A stretch of DNA of 64,000 nucleotides from Gemmatimonadota bacterium (GCA_003221035.1 QHUB01000023.1:40417-104416); one strand, 5' to 3'; shown: positions 7,704 to 16,775, counted from the first letter of the stretch. Program-made: numbers and translations. Notes: generated from the sequence alone by a model not told the origin.

Positions 7704-10700
7704 TTAGAAGGTGGTCGAAATCCCGATAGTGATGATCTTGTTGCTCGGATACACGCCCTGGTCGATGCCGCGGGCTTCGTCGCGAATATCGCCCGTGTTG
7801 CCGCCCGACGAGGGCACCGGGAGCGACGGATCGAGCCCGGAGTAGCCGCTGATGGTGAACAGGTTCTCCGCCTGCAGATACACGCGCGCGGCCGGAATCC
7901 AGCGGATCAGAGCCGGCGGCAGGTTGTACGAGACCTGCAACGTGCGCATCCGAACGTACGAGCCGTCTTCAACCCAATAGCTCGAGAACTGGCGGCTGAA
8001 GTCGTCGCTGTTGTCGAGCCGCGGATACTTGGCATCCGGGTTGACCAGCTTGCCCGAGCAGCCGTTGACCGGGTCGCACGGCCCGTCGAGCTTCGCCGAA
8101 GCCGTCAGCATGTCTTTGGCCACGTTCGTCTGGAAGTAGCGGAACGCGTACCAGTATTTCTGCGTGTTGAAGATCTGGCCGCCGAAGCTGCCGAACACGG
8201 TGGCGCTTAGTTCCCAGTTGCCGCGCCGCAGGGCCAGGTCCAGACCGCCCGTGAAATCGGGATGCGGGCTGCCGATGAACGTCCGGTCGGCCGCCGTGAT
8301 CTGGCCGTCGCCGTCCAGGTCCTTGAACTTGATGCGTCCCGGACGCGCGCCATTGGCCCAGTACGTCGCCGCATCGAGCGAGTCTGTGTAATAGCCCTCG
8401 GCGATCAGACCGTAGAACCCGCCGAGCGGGTGACCGAGCTCGTTGCGAACGGCGTTCTGCTCGCGAACCACGGAGCTGCCGCGGCCGAAGAAGAAGTCCT
8501 GCACGCCGTCGATCTTCGTGATCTCGTTCTTGTAATGGCTGCCGTTGAGCGTCACGCTCCACACCGTCGTGCCGACCGTGCTGTGATAGCCGACCGAGAA
8601 ATCGATACCGGTGTTCCGCATGCTGCCGATGTTCAGAATCGGCGGCGCCGCGGAACCGCCCGTGGAGGGCTGCGGCGGGTCGAACAGCAGGTTGTCGGTG
8701 TTGCGGCGATACACGTCCACCGTGGCGTTGCCCTTGCTCTGCGCGAACTCGAAGTCGAGTCCGAGGTTGGTGGAGTGATTCTCTTCCCATTTCAGGTTCG
8801 TGTTGCCGAGCGACGTGGTCTTGAATCCGGGCTGGATCGTCGAGCCCGTGCCGCCGATGTCGTAGAAGGTGTCACCGCGGCCGCCGCCGTACGTGTCGTA
8901 GATGCGCGTCGGGATGTTCTGGTTCCCGGTCACGCCCCACCCGAAGCGCAGCATGATGTTCTGCAGCGGCAGATGCTGGAAGAAGGATTCGCGGGAAAGC
9001 CGCCAGCCGGCCGCGAACGCCGGGAACGTACCCCAGCGGTTATCGGGCGAGAACGTCGACGAGCCGTCGCGCCGCACGGTGGCGCTCAGATAATAGCGGT
9101 CACCGTAGTTGTAGTCGGCTTTGCCGAAGAATGACAGCAGCGATTTCTTGTTGCCGAGGCTGCTGACGTTCTTGGAGGTCGGATCGCACAACGCGTCGTC
9201 GATGTAGCGGGAATTGATGTCGTTGCTGCGGAGGCTCGCGCAATTGGCCGCCTCGAAGCGGGAATTGTTCTTGATCGCTTCCTGGCCCAGCAGCACCGTG
9301 ACGTTGTGCTGGTTCATGGTGCGCGCATAGTTCAGCGTATTCGTCCAGGTCACTTCCGAGAAGTTGTTGTAGTTCTCGTTGATGCCGTCGATGTTCGTCG
9401 GCTCGTGGTCCTCGGGCGTCGCCGGTGAGTACCCGTGGTAGGAGCCCTGGGCGAGGTTGAAGCCGAACTTGGTCTTCAGCGACAGCGCATGCCCCGCGTC
9501 GACGGTGCCGAACACGTTGCCGAACATGCGGTCGTTCGTCGCGATGTTGCTCGCGGCGAAGTAGTTCACCTTGGCCGGGTTGGACTGGTTCCCCAGCGTG
9601 TTGGCCTTGCCGGACCCCCAGTTGCCGCCGACGTCATGCACCGGGATCACCGGCTGCATGAAGATGTTCTTGCCGACGATGCCGCCTTCGCCCACGACGT
9701 CATCGGTGAGCCCCTCGGCGCCGTGATGCTGCTCGCGCGACACCGAAATGTTCTCGCCGATGCTCGCGCGCCCGATGTTGAACGTCGTATTGATCCGGGC
9801 GCCGCCGCGCTGGAACCGCGTGAATTTCGCGGTGCCGTCCTGGTCGAGGTAGTTGAGCGACACATGGTACGCGTTGTTGTCGCCGCCGCCCGAGATCGCC
9901 AGGTTCGCGTCCCGATACTGACCAGCCCCGAAGACCGATTTCCACCAGTTGGTCCCCGGGCTCCCGGCCATGATCAGGTTGTTCGGATACGCATAGGTGC
10001 TCGGATCCACGGCCATCGTGCAGGACCCACCGACGCTGCTGCAGCTCTGGCCGACGCCGTCATTGGGCCAGATGTAGGCGGGCACGCTCGGACTGGTGGG
10101 GTCGCCGTAGATGTTGCGGGGGACGCCCTGTCCGGCATTGTCGTACGACGTTTTGACGACCTGGAAGTAGTCCAACGAATTCTGCATCAGGATCTCGTCA
10201 TAGCCGTGCGTCGGCGTCGCGACACCGGTCCGGACGTCGAGCGTGATCTGCTGCTGCCCGGGCCGGCCCTTCTTCGTCTCGATGATGATGACGCCGTTCG
10301 ACGCGCGCGATCCGTAGATCGACGACGCCGAGCCGTCTTTCAAGACCTGCATCGAGGCGATGTCGTCGGGGTTCAGGAAGTTGAGGTACGACTCCTGAAC
10401 GGGGGTCCCGTCCACGACGTACAGCGGATCGTTGTTCTGGAATCCGGTGACGCCGCGAATGCGGACCGTGCTGCGCGAGCCCGGCGCGCCGCCGTTTTCG
10501 ACGGTGACGCCCGCGACCCGGCCGTCGAGCCGCTGCAGCACGCTCGACGAGGTCTGCTGCTGCGCGCTCTCGACGTTCACGCTGGCCACCGAGCCGGTGA
10601 TGTCGGAACGACGCTGCGCGGTGTACCCGGTCACGATCACCGGCTCGAGCACGGCGACCGCGGACTCGAGCGCGACGTCGATCTGCGGCCGCCCTCCGAT

Positions 10701-10970
10701 CGTGCGCGCCGCGCCCTTGTAGCCGATCAGGGCAAACAGCAGCACGCCGTCGGACGGAGCCGAAATCGCATACTTCCCGTTCGCGTCGGTTTGGGTTGTG
10801 GTGGTGGTCCCTCGCACCTGGACCGTCACACCGGGTAAGCGCTCGCCGGTGATCGAACTGACGGTGCCGGTGACCTGGGTTCCCTGAGCCTGCGCCCGTC
10901 CGGTCGTGGTGACCGCGAGCAACAGGCTCGTGCTCAATGCCGTGAATGCACGAATGAGTTTCTTTTCCAT
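7704..10970 (-). CDS. SusC/RagA-type TonB-linked outer-membrane transporter
   Basis: 1088 residues. A signal peptide ending near GRAQAQ leads to a carboxypeptidase-like domain (VTGTVSSITGERLPGVTVQV), then a plug domain with the family signatures SIYGSRASNGVIIIETKKG and QVLKDGSASS. A long beta-barrel follows, ending in the aromatic residue of ITIGISTTF. It should import bulky oligomers across the outer membrane using TonB/ExbBD energy, partnered by the SusD protein downstream. No ExbBD or TonB gene is in the window. The start is supported by a very strong ribosome binding site. The gene lies 17 bp after the ChbG-like gene, so it may be co-transcribed with it. Confidence 0.93.
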   Translation of the reverse strand: MEKKLIRAFTALSTSLLLAVTTTGRAQAQGTQVTGTVSSITGERLPGVTVQVRGTTTTTQTDANGKYAISAPSDGVLLFALIGYKGAARTIGGRPQIDVALESAVAVLEPVIVTGYTAQRRSDITGSVASVNVESAQQQTSSSVLQRLDGRVAGVTVENGGAPGSRSTVRIRGVTGFQNNDPLYVVDGTPVQESYLNFLNPDDIASMQVLKDGSASSIYGSRASNGVIIIETKKGRPGQQQITLDVRTGVATPTHGYDEILMQNSLDYFQVVKTSYDNAGQGVPRNIYGDPTSPSVPAYIWPNDGVGQSCSSVGGSCTMAVDPSTYAYPNNLIMAGSPGTNWWKSVFGAGQYRDANLAISGGGDNNAYHVSLNYLDQDGTAKFTRFQRGGARINTTFNIGRASIGENISVSREQHHGAEGLTDDVVGEGGIVGKNIFMQPVIPVHDVGGNWGSGKANTLGNQSNPAKVNYFAASNIATNDRMFGNVFGTVDAGHALSLKTKFGFNLAQGSYHGYSPATPEDHEPTNIDGINENYNNFSEVTWTNTLNYARTMNQHNVTVLLGQEAIKNNSRFEAANCASLRSNDINSRYIDDALCDPTSKNVSSLGNKKSLLSFFGKADYNYGDRYYLSATVRRDGSSTFSPDNRWGTFPAFAAGWRLSRESFFQHLPLQNIMLRFGWGVTGNQNIPTRIYDTYGGGRGDTFYDIGGTGSTIQPGFKTTSLGNTNLKWEENHSTNLGLDFEFAQSKGNATVDVYRRNTDNLLFDPPQPSTGGSAAPPILNIGSMRNTGIDFSVGYHSTVGTTVWSVTLNGSHYKNEITKIDGVQDFFFGRGSSVVREQNAVRNELGHPLGGFYGLIAEGYYTDSLDAATYWANGARPGRIKFKDLDGDGQITAADRTFIGSPHPDFTGGLDLALRRGNWELSATVFGSFGGQIFNTQKYWYAFRYFQTNVAKDMLTASAKLDGPCDPVNGCSGKLVNPDAKYPRLDNSDDFSRQFSSYWVEDGSYVRMRTLQVSYNLPPALIRWIPAARVYLQAENLFTISGYSGLDPSLPVPSSGGNTGDIRDEARGIDQGVYPSNKIITIGISTTF

Positions 10971-10986
10971 GAACTCCTCCGCCTCC
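10971..10986 (-). promoter_or_regulatory. Double Shine-Dalgarno of susC-like gene
   Basis: Read on the minus strand, the 16 bases before the ATG contain AGGAGG followed by GGAGGAG and a short spacer. The two anti-SD matches are stacked. This contrasts with many first genes in this window, which have no SD at all, and suggests strong translation of the transporter. Confidence 0.75.
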
Positions 10987-10987
10987 T

Positions 10988-11890
10988 TCAGTCGACGGGT
11001 CTCCGCATGGACTGCAAGCCTTCCCGGACAATCACATCGCGATACGTGAGGAGCTGGATGTTGCGCGCCTTGAGGGCGCTGCTGAACCGGGGCGAGGTCA
11101 ACGCGGTCAACTCGCCCTGGCGGTTCTTGCTCATGTCGGAAAGCGGCTCGTCGGTGTTCATGTCGACCAGCGCGCCCAGCTCCTCGTTGTCGATCCCGAC
11201 ATGCGTAACGACCGCGTTCAGGCCCGGCTTCAGGCGGTTGATGAACGCGACCAAGCTGTCTGCCTTTTTATCCGGCGCCGCGGCGTACTGCGGCGCGTCC
11301 ATCGCCTCCCCGAAATAGCCCGACATCCCGAGCCCGTACTCCTTCGCGAGCCGCTCCGTCAGCTCGCGAAACTCGGGACGCCCCACCGTCCCCATGTGCT
11401 CGTCGACGTAATCGATCTTGATGCCGGAGCGAAGCGCGCGCTCGATCTGCGCGCGCAATTCCTTTTCGACTTCGGCGAGCTGAGGATTGTGCTGATGCAG
11501 CGCGTCGTAGGACGGAAAGAAAAAGCCGTTCTCATCGACCAGCGATGGAACGGCTTGACTGCCTGCGACCGGACCCCAGCGGTAATTCTTCCACTCCGAA
11601 TTCAACGCCAGATGGATGCCGACGGCGACGTTTGGATGCTGCTTCAAAATCTCGACGGCCTCCTGATACCACGGACAGACGAACAGCACCGACACCGATA
11701 CCGGCATTCCGGTCGAGACCAGCCGCTGCATCGCCATGTTGACGCTGTGACTCATGCCGATGTCGTCGGTGCGGATCACCAGCGCGACCGCGGCGGGAGC
11801 TCCGGCCGGCGAAGTTTGCGCCGACACGAACGCCACGAAGCCGGCCGACAGCAGCCAGCAAAAGACAGTGACAGTTCGAACTAGGCGCAT
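10988..11890 (-). CDS. ChbG/HpnK (YdjC-like) family carbohydrate deacetylase, exported
   Basis: 300 residues from the ATG at 11890, chosen because it begins a signal peptide (MRLVRTVTVFCWLLSAGFVAFVSAQ); the frame is open for another 32 codons upstream. The catalytic TIM-like fold is indicated by IRTDDIGMSHSVNMAM near the start (the DD metal site), GIHLALNSEWK (His ligand) and YVDEHMGT (conserved HMG). Known relatives deacetylate N-acetylated oligosaccharides such as chitobiose. An extracytoplasmic version beside GH20 and SusCD fits breakdown of an amino-sugar glycan. Its exact substrate is an inference. Confidence 0.8.
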   Translation of the reverse strand: MRLVRTVTVFCWLLSAGFVAFVSAQTSPAGAPAAVALVIRTDDIGMSHSVNMAMQRLVSTGMPVSVSVLFVCPWYQEAVEILKQHPNVAVGIHLALNSEWKNYRWGPVAGSQAVPSLVDENGFFFPSYDALHQHNPQLAEVEKELRAQIERALRSGIKIDYVDEHMGTVGRPEFRELTERLAKEYGLGMSGYFGEAMDAPQYAAAPDKKADSLVAFINRLKPGLNAVVTHVGIDNEELGALVDMNTDEPLSDMSKNRQGELTALTSPRFSSALKARNIQLLTYRDVIVREGLQSMRRPVD

Positions 11891-11951
11891 AGGCGGCTGC
11901 TCCGGTGGGCGAACGGTCGAACGTGTAACGGAAAAGCCTAACTTGGTCTTC

Positions 11952-11978
11952 GAGGGGGGAACGACAAGACCCCCGCTC
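11952..11978 (-). terminator. Possible GC-rich hairpin between LuxR-like gene and ChbG-like gene
   Basis: GAGGGGG at 11952-11958 can pair with CCCCC-CTC at 11970-11978 (one bulged G) across a 12-nt loop. It lies in the only sizeable gap (11891-11995) of this minus-strand run. There is no T-tract after it on the minus strand, so a factor-independent terminator role is weakly supported. Confidence 0.25.
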
Positions 11979-11995
11979 CGGGTCACCTGATCAGG

Positions 11996-12298
11996 CTACA
12001 GTGAACGCCTGCTGTCCACCCGTTGCCGGCCGCTGCTCGAGCGTTTGGGAAGTGTGCGGAATTCGGCGAACACGCGCACGAGCAGCTCTTCGCGACTCTG
12101 CACGTGGAGCTTTCGGTAAATGCGCCAGAGATACGTATGCACCGTGTGCGGCGACAGCCCGAGCCGAGCCGCGGCGTCTTTTTCCGAATTCCCATCGAAC
12201 ACCGCGCGAACGATGCCGCACTCGCGGGGGGACAGACCGAGACAGCTCGCGAGCGAGCGCCATTCACCAGGAACGAACACGGCTTGACCGGGAGTCAT
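11996..12298 (-). CDS. LuxR-type helix-turn-helix regulator, single domain
   Basis: 100 residues. Nearly the whole protein is one LuxR/GerE DNA-binding domain: LSPRECGIVRAVFDGNSEKDAAARLGLSPHTVHTYLWRIYRKLHV. There is no receiver or ligand-binding domain, so the activity signal is not evident. The chosen ATG at 12298 overlaps the stop of the upstream acetyltransferase gene as ATGA. The run GMC oxidoreductase, small subunit, acetyltransferase and this regulator is connected by overlaps and is probably one transcript, so the gene may control that unit. Confidence 0.8.
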   Translation of the reverse strand: MTPGQAVFVPGEWRSLASCLGLSPRECGIVRAVFDGNSEKDAAARLGLSPHTVHTYLWRIYRKLHVQSREELLVRVFAEFRTLPKRSSSGRQRVDSRRSL

Positions 12299-12855
12299 GA
12301 GGACCCAATATGCTGCGCGCTCTGTTCCCACCGCCAGACCGGTCCATCGTCCGGATCCACGACATCCCCGACATGCACGAAGCCGCATTTCGTAAGGACG
12401 CGTGTGGACGCATTCGCCTCAGGCCGCGTATGGGCGCGCAGGAGCCGCACGCGCGCGTCGCCGCTCGCGAAGTGAATCAGCGCGCGAGCCGCCTCGGTCG
12501 CGTATCCCCGCCCCTCGCGAGACGCCACCACCCCGTAGGCGATTTCGACCATCCCCGCGCCGTCGGGCTCGCCCTTGAATCCCGCGCCGCCGACGATTTG
12601 CCCGCTGGCCTTTTCGATGACCCAGAACCCGTGCCGCCAGGGATCGGGCCCCTGCCCCGCCCGAGCGCGCAGCGCCTCGAGCCATTTCGGCGACACCTCG
12701 CCCGAGACGTAAAACCCCCGCAGGCCATCTGCGGGGGTCAGCGCCACGAGCGCTTCGAAGTTGTGCGGCTCCTCGATGAGCGCCAGCAGCTGGTCCGGCG
12801 TGTAAGCGAGCAGCGTCAGCCGCGGTGTGTGGAGCTCGACCGGATCATGTGGCAT
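12295..12855 (-). CDS. GNAT family N-acetyltransferase (RimJ/RimL-like)
   Basis: 186 residues from the ATG at 12855; an in-frame start four codons upstream is possible. RimJ-like layout: HTPRLTLLAYTPDQL at the start, then VEIAYGVVASREGRGYATEAARALIHFA, where the G-x-G-x-A acetyl-CoA loop lies, and ANASTRVLTKCGFVHVGDV near the end. It transfers acetyl from acetyl-CoA to an amino group of an unknown acceptor. It overlaps the end of the small GMC-subunit gene by 11 bp and the LuxR gene by 4 bp. Confidence 0.85.
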   Translation of the reverse strand: MPHDPVELHTPRLTLLAYTPDQLLALIEEPHNFEALVALTPADGLRGFYVSGEVSPKWLEALRARAGQGPDPWRHGFWVIEKASGQIVGGAGFKGEPDGAGMVEIAYGVVASREGRGYATEAARALIHFASGDARVRLLRAHTRPEANASTRVLTKCGFVHVGDVVDPDDGPVWRWEQSAQHIGSS

Positions 12856-13384
12856 CGTAGCCGGCAAAGTCTCCCGGTTGAATCACGTTGCCCTTGTAGT
12901 GCTGGTCGTCGTGGATCCCGATCTTCGACGTGTAGTACGCGTTGATCGTCCCGCTCTTGATCTGCTTGAAGAACTTCTCGGCGTCGGTCTTGGGATCTTT
13001 TTCCGCCGTGGCGATGCGCGTCAGCAACGCCAGCCGTTGCGCGGGCGTCGCCTGCATGAACGTCTTGCCCCCGTTCATCTCGCGCGACAGCGCCTCGACC
13101 GCCGCGATGCCGGTCCGCCACTTCTGCGGCTCGTCCTTCTCGAACGCCTCCGCCAGGGTCTTGTCGATGAACGCGGCGCACGCCGCGGCGCGCGCGCCGG
13201 CCGACTGCGCATCGGTCGGAATGATCATGTCGCCCATCTCGTCCACCAGCGCGAATTCCGCCGGAGTGAAGAACTTGGGAGCCGGGAGCCGGGAGCCGGC
13301 AACAGCGTTCACGAGTGGCAGCGCCGCGGCCGCCGCGGCGGCAGCCGCACTCTGCTGGATCATTTTGCGGCGCGAGATCGTCAT
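12845..13384 (-). CDS. Gluconate 2-dehydrogenase subunit 3 family protein (GMC partner), Tat-exported
   Basis: 179 residues. The start MTISRRKMIQQSAAAAAAAAALP is a clear twin-arginine signal, and the body (FTPAEFALVDEMGDMIIPTD) matches the small subunit of periplasmic GMC-type sugar dehydrogenases. In that family the small subunit escorts the FAD subunit through Tat and stabilises it. The gene's ATG overlaps the GMC gene's stop as ATGA. A triple GGGAGCC repeat at 13277-13299 encodes GSRLPAP just after the signal peptide and appears to be a repeat insertion at the signal/mature junction. No haem c subunit is adjacent. Confidence 0.85.
   Translation of the reverse strand: MTISRRKMIQQSAAAAAAAAALPLVNAVAGSRLPAPKFFTPAEFALVDEMGDMIIPTDAQSAGARAAACAAFIDKTLAEAFEKDEPQKWRTGIAAVEALSREMNGGKTFMQATPAQRLALLTRIATAEKDPKTDAEKFFKQIKSGTINAYYTSKIGIHDDQHYKGNVIQPGDFAGYDAT
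13277..13299. repeat. Tandem GGGAGCC repeat inside GMC small-subunit gene
   Basis: Three GGGAGCC units in tandem, in frame in the minus-strand gene. The sequence is related to the GGAGTC/GGAGCC units at 55264-55294 upstream of yebC, so it is one of at least two copies of a dispersed element. Confidence 0.6.
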
Positions 13385-15168
13385 AGGTTCCCCCGCTTGA
13401 ATTCGTCGGCCAGGTGCTCGCACGAGCGCCAGCACAACGACATGATCGTCCACGTCGGATTCTGGCACGACGCGCTCACGTGACTCGAGCCGTCCACCAC
13501 GAACAGGTTCTTCACGTCGTGCGATTGCTGGAACTGGTTCAGGACCGAGGTCTTCGGGTCATTGCCCATGCGCGCCGTGCCGAGCTCGTGAATCGACCAG
13601 CCCTCGGTGAGAATCTGCTTGTCTTCGCCGATCACTTCGATGCCGGCGGCTTCGAACATCTCCTTGCCCGCCGCCACCATGTCCGCGCACATGTTCTTCT
13701 CATTGTCGCTGAACTGATAATGAAACCGCAGCGCCGGAATTCCCCAGTGGTCCTTCTCGACGGGGTCGAGATCGACATAGTTCTCGTAGCGCGCGAGCAC
13801 CTCGCCGAAGCCGCCCATCCCGATGAACGCGCCGGCATGATCGCGCACCGTCTTCTTGAACTGCCCGCCGAAGCCCGGGGTGTCCCAGGCGTTGCTCGGG
13901 AAAATCGAGAACCCCGCGCCGCCCTCGAACCCGTAGCCGCGAACGAAGCCGTTCTGCTTGTCCTGCAGATTGCGGAAGCGCGGCACGTAAAAGCCGCCCG
14001 GCTTGCCGTCGTCGAGCGTCGGCGCGACTCCCACCTGCTCTTTCACCAACCCCGTCACGCCCGGGCCCATCACGTGCTCGCAGAAGTTGTGGCCGACGTG
14101 CCCGCTCGAGTTGCCGATCCCGTTCGGGTATTGCCGGGACTGCGACAGCAGCAGCAGCCGCGCGCTCTCGAGCGTCGACGCCGCCACAATCACGACCTTG
14201 GCTTTCGCCTCGTACGTCTTGAGGGTCTGCGAATCGACGAACGAGACCCCGCGCGCTTTGCCCGTGTTCGGGTCCACCAGCACTTCATGCGCGGTCGCAT
14301 TGGTGCGCAGGGTCAGATTCCCCGTATCCATCGCGGGATAGATGAGACCCGTCGGCGAATCGAACGCGGCGTGAATGTCGCAACCGCCGGGCCGCCGGCC
14401 GCACGCGCCGCGGCCAAAACATTTGCTGCGATACTTGTTCTTCACGCCATCGGTCGTCACGCCCGCGCGGTACGGCGTCGCGGTCCGCCCCATCCCCTGC
14501 AGCGCCTTGCGCAGCTGCACCTCCGCTTTGGTGAGCTTGTTCGGCCGCTGGAACAGCGAGTCGGGCAGATGAGCCAGGTTTTCCTTGTGCCCGGAGATGC
14601 CGAGGAGCAGGTCGACCTTGTCGTAGTACGGTTCGATGTCGGCGTAGGAGATCGGCCAGTCTTCGCCGTAGCCGTCGTGGGTCTTGCCCTTGAAGTCGTA
14701 ATCCGACAGGCGCAGCGCGAGCCGGCCCCAGATGTTCGTCTTGCCGCCGAGGAGACGCGCGCGCACCCACGCGTACTTGGTTCCGGTGTACGGATTGTCC
14801 TTCTCGTCCACCAGGATGTTCTTGACGTAGTCGGAGCCGCCCCAGCCGCCGACGTAGGAGAACACGTGCTTGAACGACGAGTTCTTGGCGTAGGGGGGCT
14901 GCCGGATGTTGTACTCGTTGAAGCGAATCGCGTGATCTCCCGGCGGCGCTTCGCCGCGGCGCGGATGCTCATACGGCCACTGCATCGACCGCAGCTCGGC
15001 GTTGATGTCGATCTTCTTGCCCGCTTCGAGCAGCAGCACTTTCATCCCCTGCGCGGTCAGCACGTGACAGGCCATGCCGCCGGCCGCGCCGGAGCCCACC
15101 ACCACGGCGTCGTAGGTTTTCGAGAGATCGACTTCCGGCTCCTGGTACCGATAGCGAATGAGAGTCAT
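13381..15168 (-). CDS. GMC family FAD-dependent oxidoreductase (sugar/glycoside dehydrogenase type)
   Basis: 595 residues. An N-terminal dinucleotide-binding motif VVGSGAAGGMACHVL is followed by LLLEAG, and the C-terminal GMC block contains ELGTARMG and DGSSHVSASCQNPTWTIMSL, with the conserved His and Asn. It resembles the large subunit of gluconate 2-dehydrogenase and glucoside 3-dehydrogenase (LacA type). It has no signal of its own, consistent with hitch-hiking through Tat on the small subunit encoded next. A ribosome binding site AAGGAAG precedes the ATG. The neighbouring Tat-exported TIM-barrel gene supports a role in periplasmic sugar oxidation; the exact substrate is unproven. Confidence 0.88.
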   Translation of the reverse strand: MTLIRYRYQEPEVDLSKTYDAVVVGSGAAGGMACHVLTAQGMKVLLLEAGKKIDINAELRSMQWPYEHPRRGEAPPGDHAIRFNEYNIRQPPYAKNSSFKHVFSYVGGWGGSDYVKNILVDEKDNPYTGTKYAWVRARLLGGKTNIWGRLALRLSDYDFKGKTHDGYGEDWPISYADIEPYYDKVDLLLGISGHKENLAHLPDSLFQRPNKLTKAEVQLRKALQGMGRTATPYRAGVTTDGVKNKYRSKCFGRGACGRRPGGCDIHAAFDSPTGLIYPAMDTGNLTLRTNATAHEVLVDPNTGKARGVSFVDSQTLKTYEAKAKVVIVAASTLESARLLLLSQSRQYPNGIGNSSGHVGHNFCEHVMGPGVTGLVKEQVGVAPTLDDGKPGGFYVPRFRNLQDKQNGFVRGYGFEGGAGFSIFPSNAWDTPGFGGQFKKTVRDHAGAFIGMGGFGEVLARYENYVDLDPVEKDHWGIPALRFHYQFSDNEKNMCADMVAAGKEMFEAAGIEVIGEDKQILTEGWSIHELGTARMGNDPKTSVLNQFQQSHDVKNLFVVDGSSHVSASCQNPTWTIMSLCWRSCEHLADEFKRGNL

Positions 15169-15181
15169 GCGTTCTTCCTTT

Positions 15182-15919
15182 TCAAGGAACCTTCTCGAGC
15201 AGCGCGACCAGCTCGGTGCGATGCGTGCGTTCGGGTAAATGGTCCGAGACCATCTTGATGACGGGCCAGCCGCGCGCCGCGGCGCGGTCAGCGAACATCT
15301 GGAACGGATCGGGCGTGATCTGCGGCTCGTACGTCAGGATATAGGTGCTGGCGACCTTGAGTCGGGCGGGGTTCACGAGCCGCAGGGTGTCCGTGAACGT
15401 TTTCAGCGACATCGGCACATCACGGGGAATCACCGTGGTATCCTGCACCCACACCGGCACCGTGTACCCCTCGCGCGTGATGCCGGCCACGAACTTCGCG
15501 CGCGCCGTATCCGGAATCGACATCACCGACTCGCCGGAGTCCGGCAGCAGCGCGTCGAGATACACGAGACGCTTGATGCGATCGGGCACGCGATCGGCCA
15601 CGCCGGTGATCACCATCCCGCCGTAGCTGTGCCCGACCAGCACCACGTCGTGAAGATTGTCCCACAGAATCGCGTTGACGACGTCCTCGATGTGCGTCTC
15701 GAGCCCGATCGCGGGCGAGGCCAGGTGATGACGCTCGCCCAGCCCCGTCAACGTGACGCGGACGACTTTGTGCCCGTGCGTCGTCAGCATCGAATCGATC
15801 GCGAGCCAATCCCAGCCGCCGCCCCACGCACCGTGGACAATGACATACGTGTTGTGCTTCGCCGGATGAACCGGCGGCTGCTGCACCAGCAATGCCGCGG
15901 TCAGCAGGACCGGAAGCAT
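15182..15919 (-). CDS. Alpha/beta hydrolase, exported
   Basis: 245 residues beginning MLPVLLTAALLVQQPP, a short hydrophobic leader. The fold is shown by YVIVHGAWGGGWDW (oxyanion region), the nucleophile elbow GHSYGG, DALLPDSGE and a C-terminal SDHLPERTH with the likely catalytic His. It resembles esterases of the EstC/salicylate-esterase type. The gene starts 4 bp after the stop of the TIM-barrel gene and precedes the GMC gene on the same strand. It may remove acyl groups from a glycan or plant compound, but that is an inference. Confidence 0.85.
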   Translation of the reverse strand: MLPVLLTAALLVQQPPVHPAKHNTYVIVHGAWGGGWDWLAIDSMLTTHGHKVVRVTLTGLGERHHLASPAIGLETHIEDVVNAILWDNLHDVVLVGHSYGGMVITGVADRVPDRIKRLVYLDALLPDSGESVMSIPDTARAKFVAGITREGYTVPVWVQDTTVIPRDVPMSLKTFTDTLRLVNPARLKVASTYILTYEPQITPDPFQMFADRAAARGWPVIKMVSDHLPERTHRTELVALLEKVP

Positions 15920-15923
15920 TTCG

Positions 15924-16775
15924 TCAGAACTCCAGCGCGCGCAGGTAATCGCAATTGGCTTTCGCGTCGGCGAGATCGCCCGCGGCGTCCTTAGCGGTTT
16001 CCTGCTCGACAAACACCGTTTTCTGTTCGAGCGCCGGGACGGCGGCCAGGAACTTCTTGACGTCCAGTATGCCTTTGCCGAGCAGCGTGTCGCTCGAGCG
16101 GTCGGGCAGCGCGTCCTTGAGGTGGAAGCTGAAGAACCGGTTCGGATACTTCTGGAGGTATTGCATCGGGTCACCGCCGCCGATCAGCATGTTGCCGACA
16201 TCGAGCTGGAGATGCGTGACGGATGGATCGAGGCGCTCGATGAAGACGTCGAAGGGCACCTTGCCCTCGATCGGCTTCTGATGGTAGGCCTCATTATGGA
16301 AGGCGAGCCAGATGCCGTGCTTGCGCGCGACCGCGCCCGCGGCGTTGAAGCGATCGGCCCACTCTTTCCAGTCGTCGAGCGTCTGCTTGGTCCAGTCCTC
16401 GAAGTCCGGGACGGTGCACTGCTCCTGTCCCAGTGTCTTTGCGATTTCGAGGCTGCGCTCCCAGCCCACGAAAATCGTGTCAGCCGACATGTGACAGGAG
16501 GGCGCGCGCAGACCTTCATTCTTGAGCGTCGCGGCCACCTGCTGCGGCGTGCGGCCAAACAGATTGAACGACCAGAGCAACTCGACGTCGGTGTACCCCA
16601 TCGCGCGCACCTGCGCGAGCGTGCGATCCGGGTCCTGCATCATCGCGTGGCGCACCGCGTACGTCTCGAGCCCGATGCGGTCGAGCTTCTTCGCTGACGT
16701 ATTGCTGGGAACGCGCGCGAGCACGCCGCCCGCGGCCGCCGCTCCCAGGGTCTGAAGAAAATCGCGTCGTTGCAT
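15924..16775 (-). CDS. Tat-exported sugar phosphate isomerase/epimerase-like TIM-barrel protein
   Basis: 283 residues. MQRRDFLQTLGAAAAGGVLA is a Tat signal. The barrel (IGLETYAVRHAM, YTDVELLWSF, LAFHNEAYH, QLDVGNMLIGG, FSFHLKD) matches the xylose-isomerase-like family with metal-binding Glu, Asp and His positions. Exported members are commonly linked to GMC/LacA-type dehydrogenases and Gfo/Idh/MocA proteins, and some relatives act on 3-keto-glycosides. The start has a GGGAGG ribosome binding site and a TAGATT box at 16798-16793. It leads a run with the hydrolase and GMC genes. Confidence 0.85.
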   Translation of the reverse strand: MQRRDFLQTLGAAAAGGVLARVPSNTSAKKLDRIGLETYAVRHAMMQDPDRTLAQVRAMGYTDVELLWSFNLFGRTPQQVAATLKNEGLRAPSCHMSADTIFVGWERSLEIAKTLGQEQCTVPDFEDWTKQTLDDWKEWADRFNAAGAVARKHGIWLAFHNEAYHQKPIEGKVPFDVFIERLDPSVTHLQLDVGNMLIGGGDPMQYLQKYPNRFFSFHLKDALPDRSSDTLLGKGILDVKKFLAAVPALEQKTVFVEQETAKDAAGDLADAKANCDYLRALEF

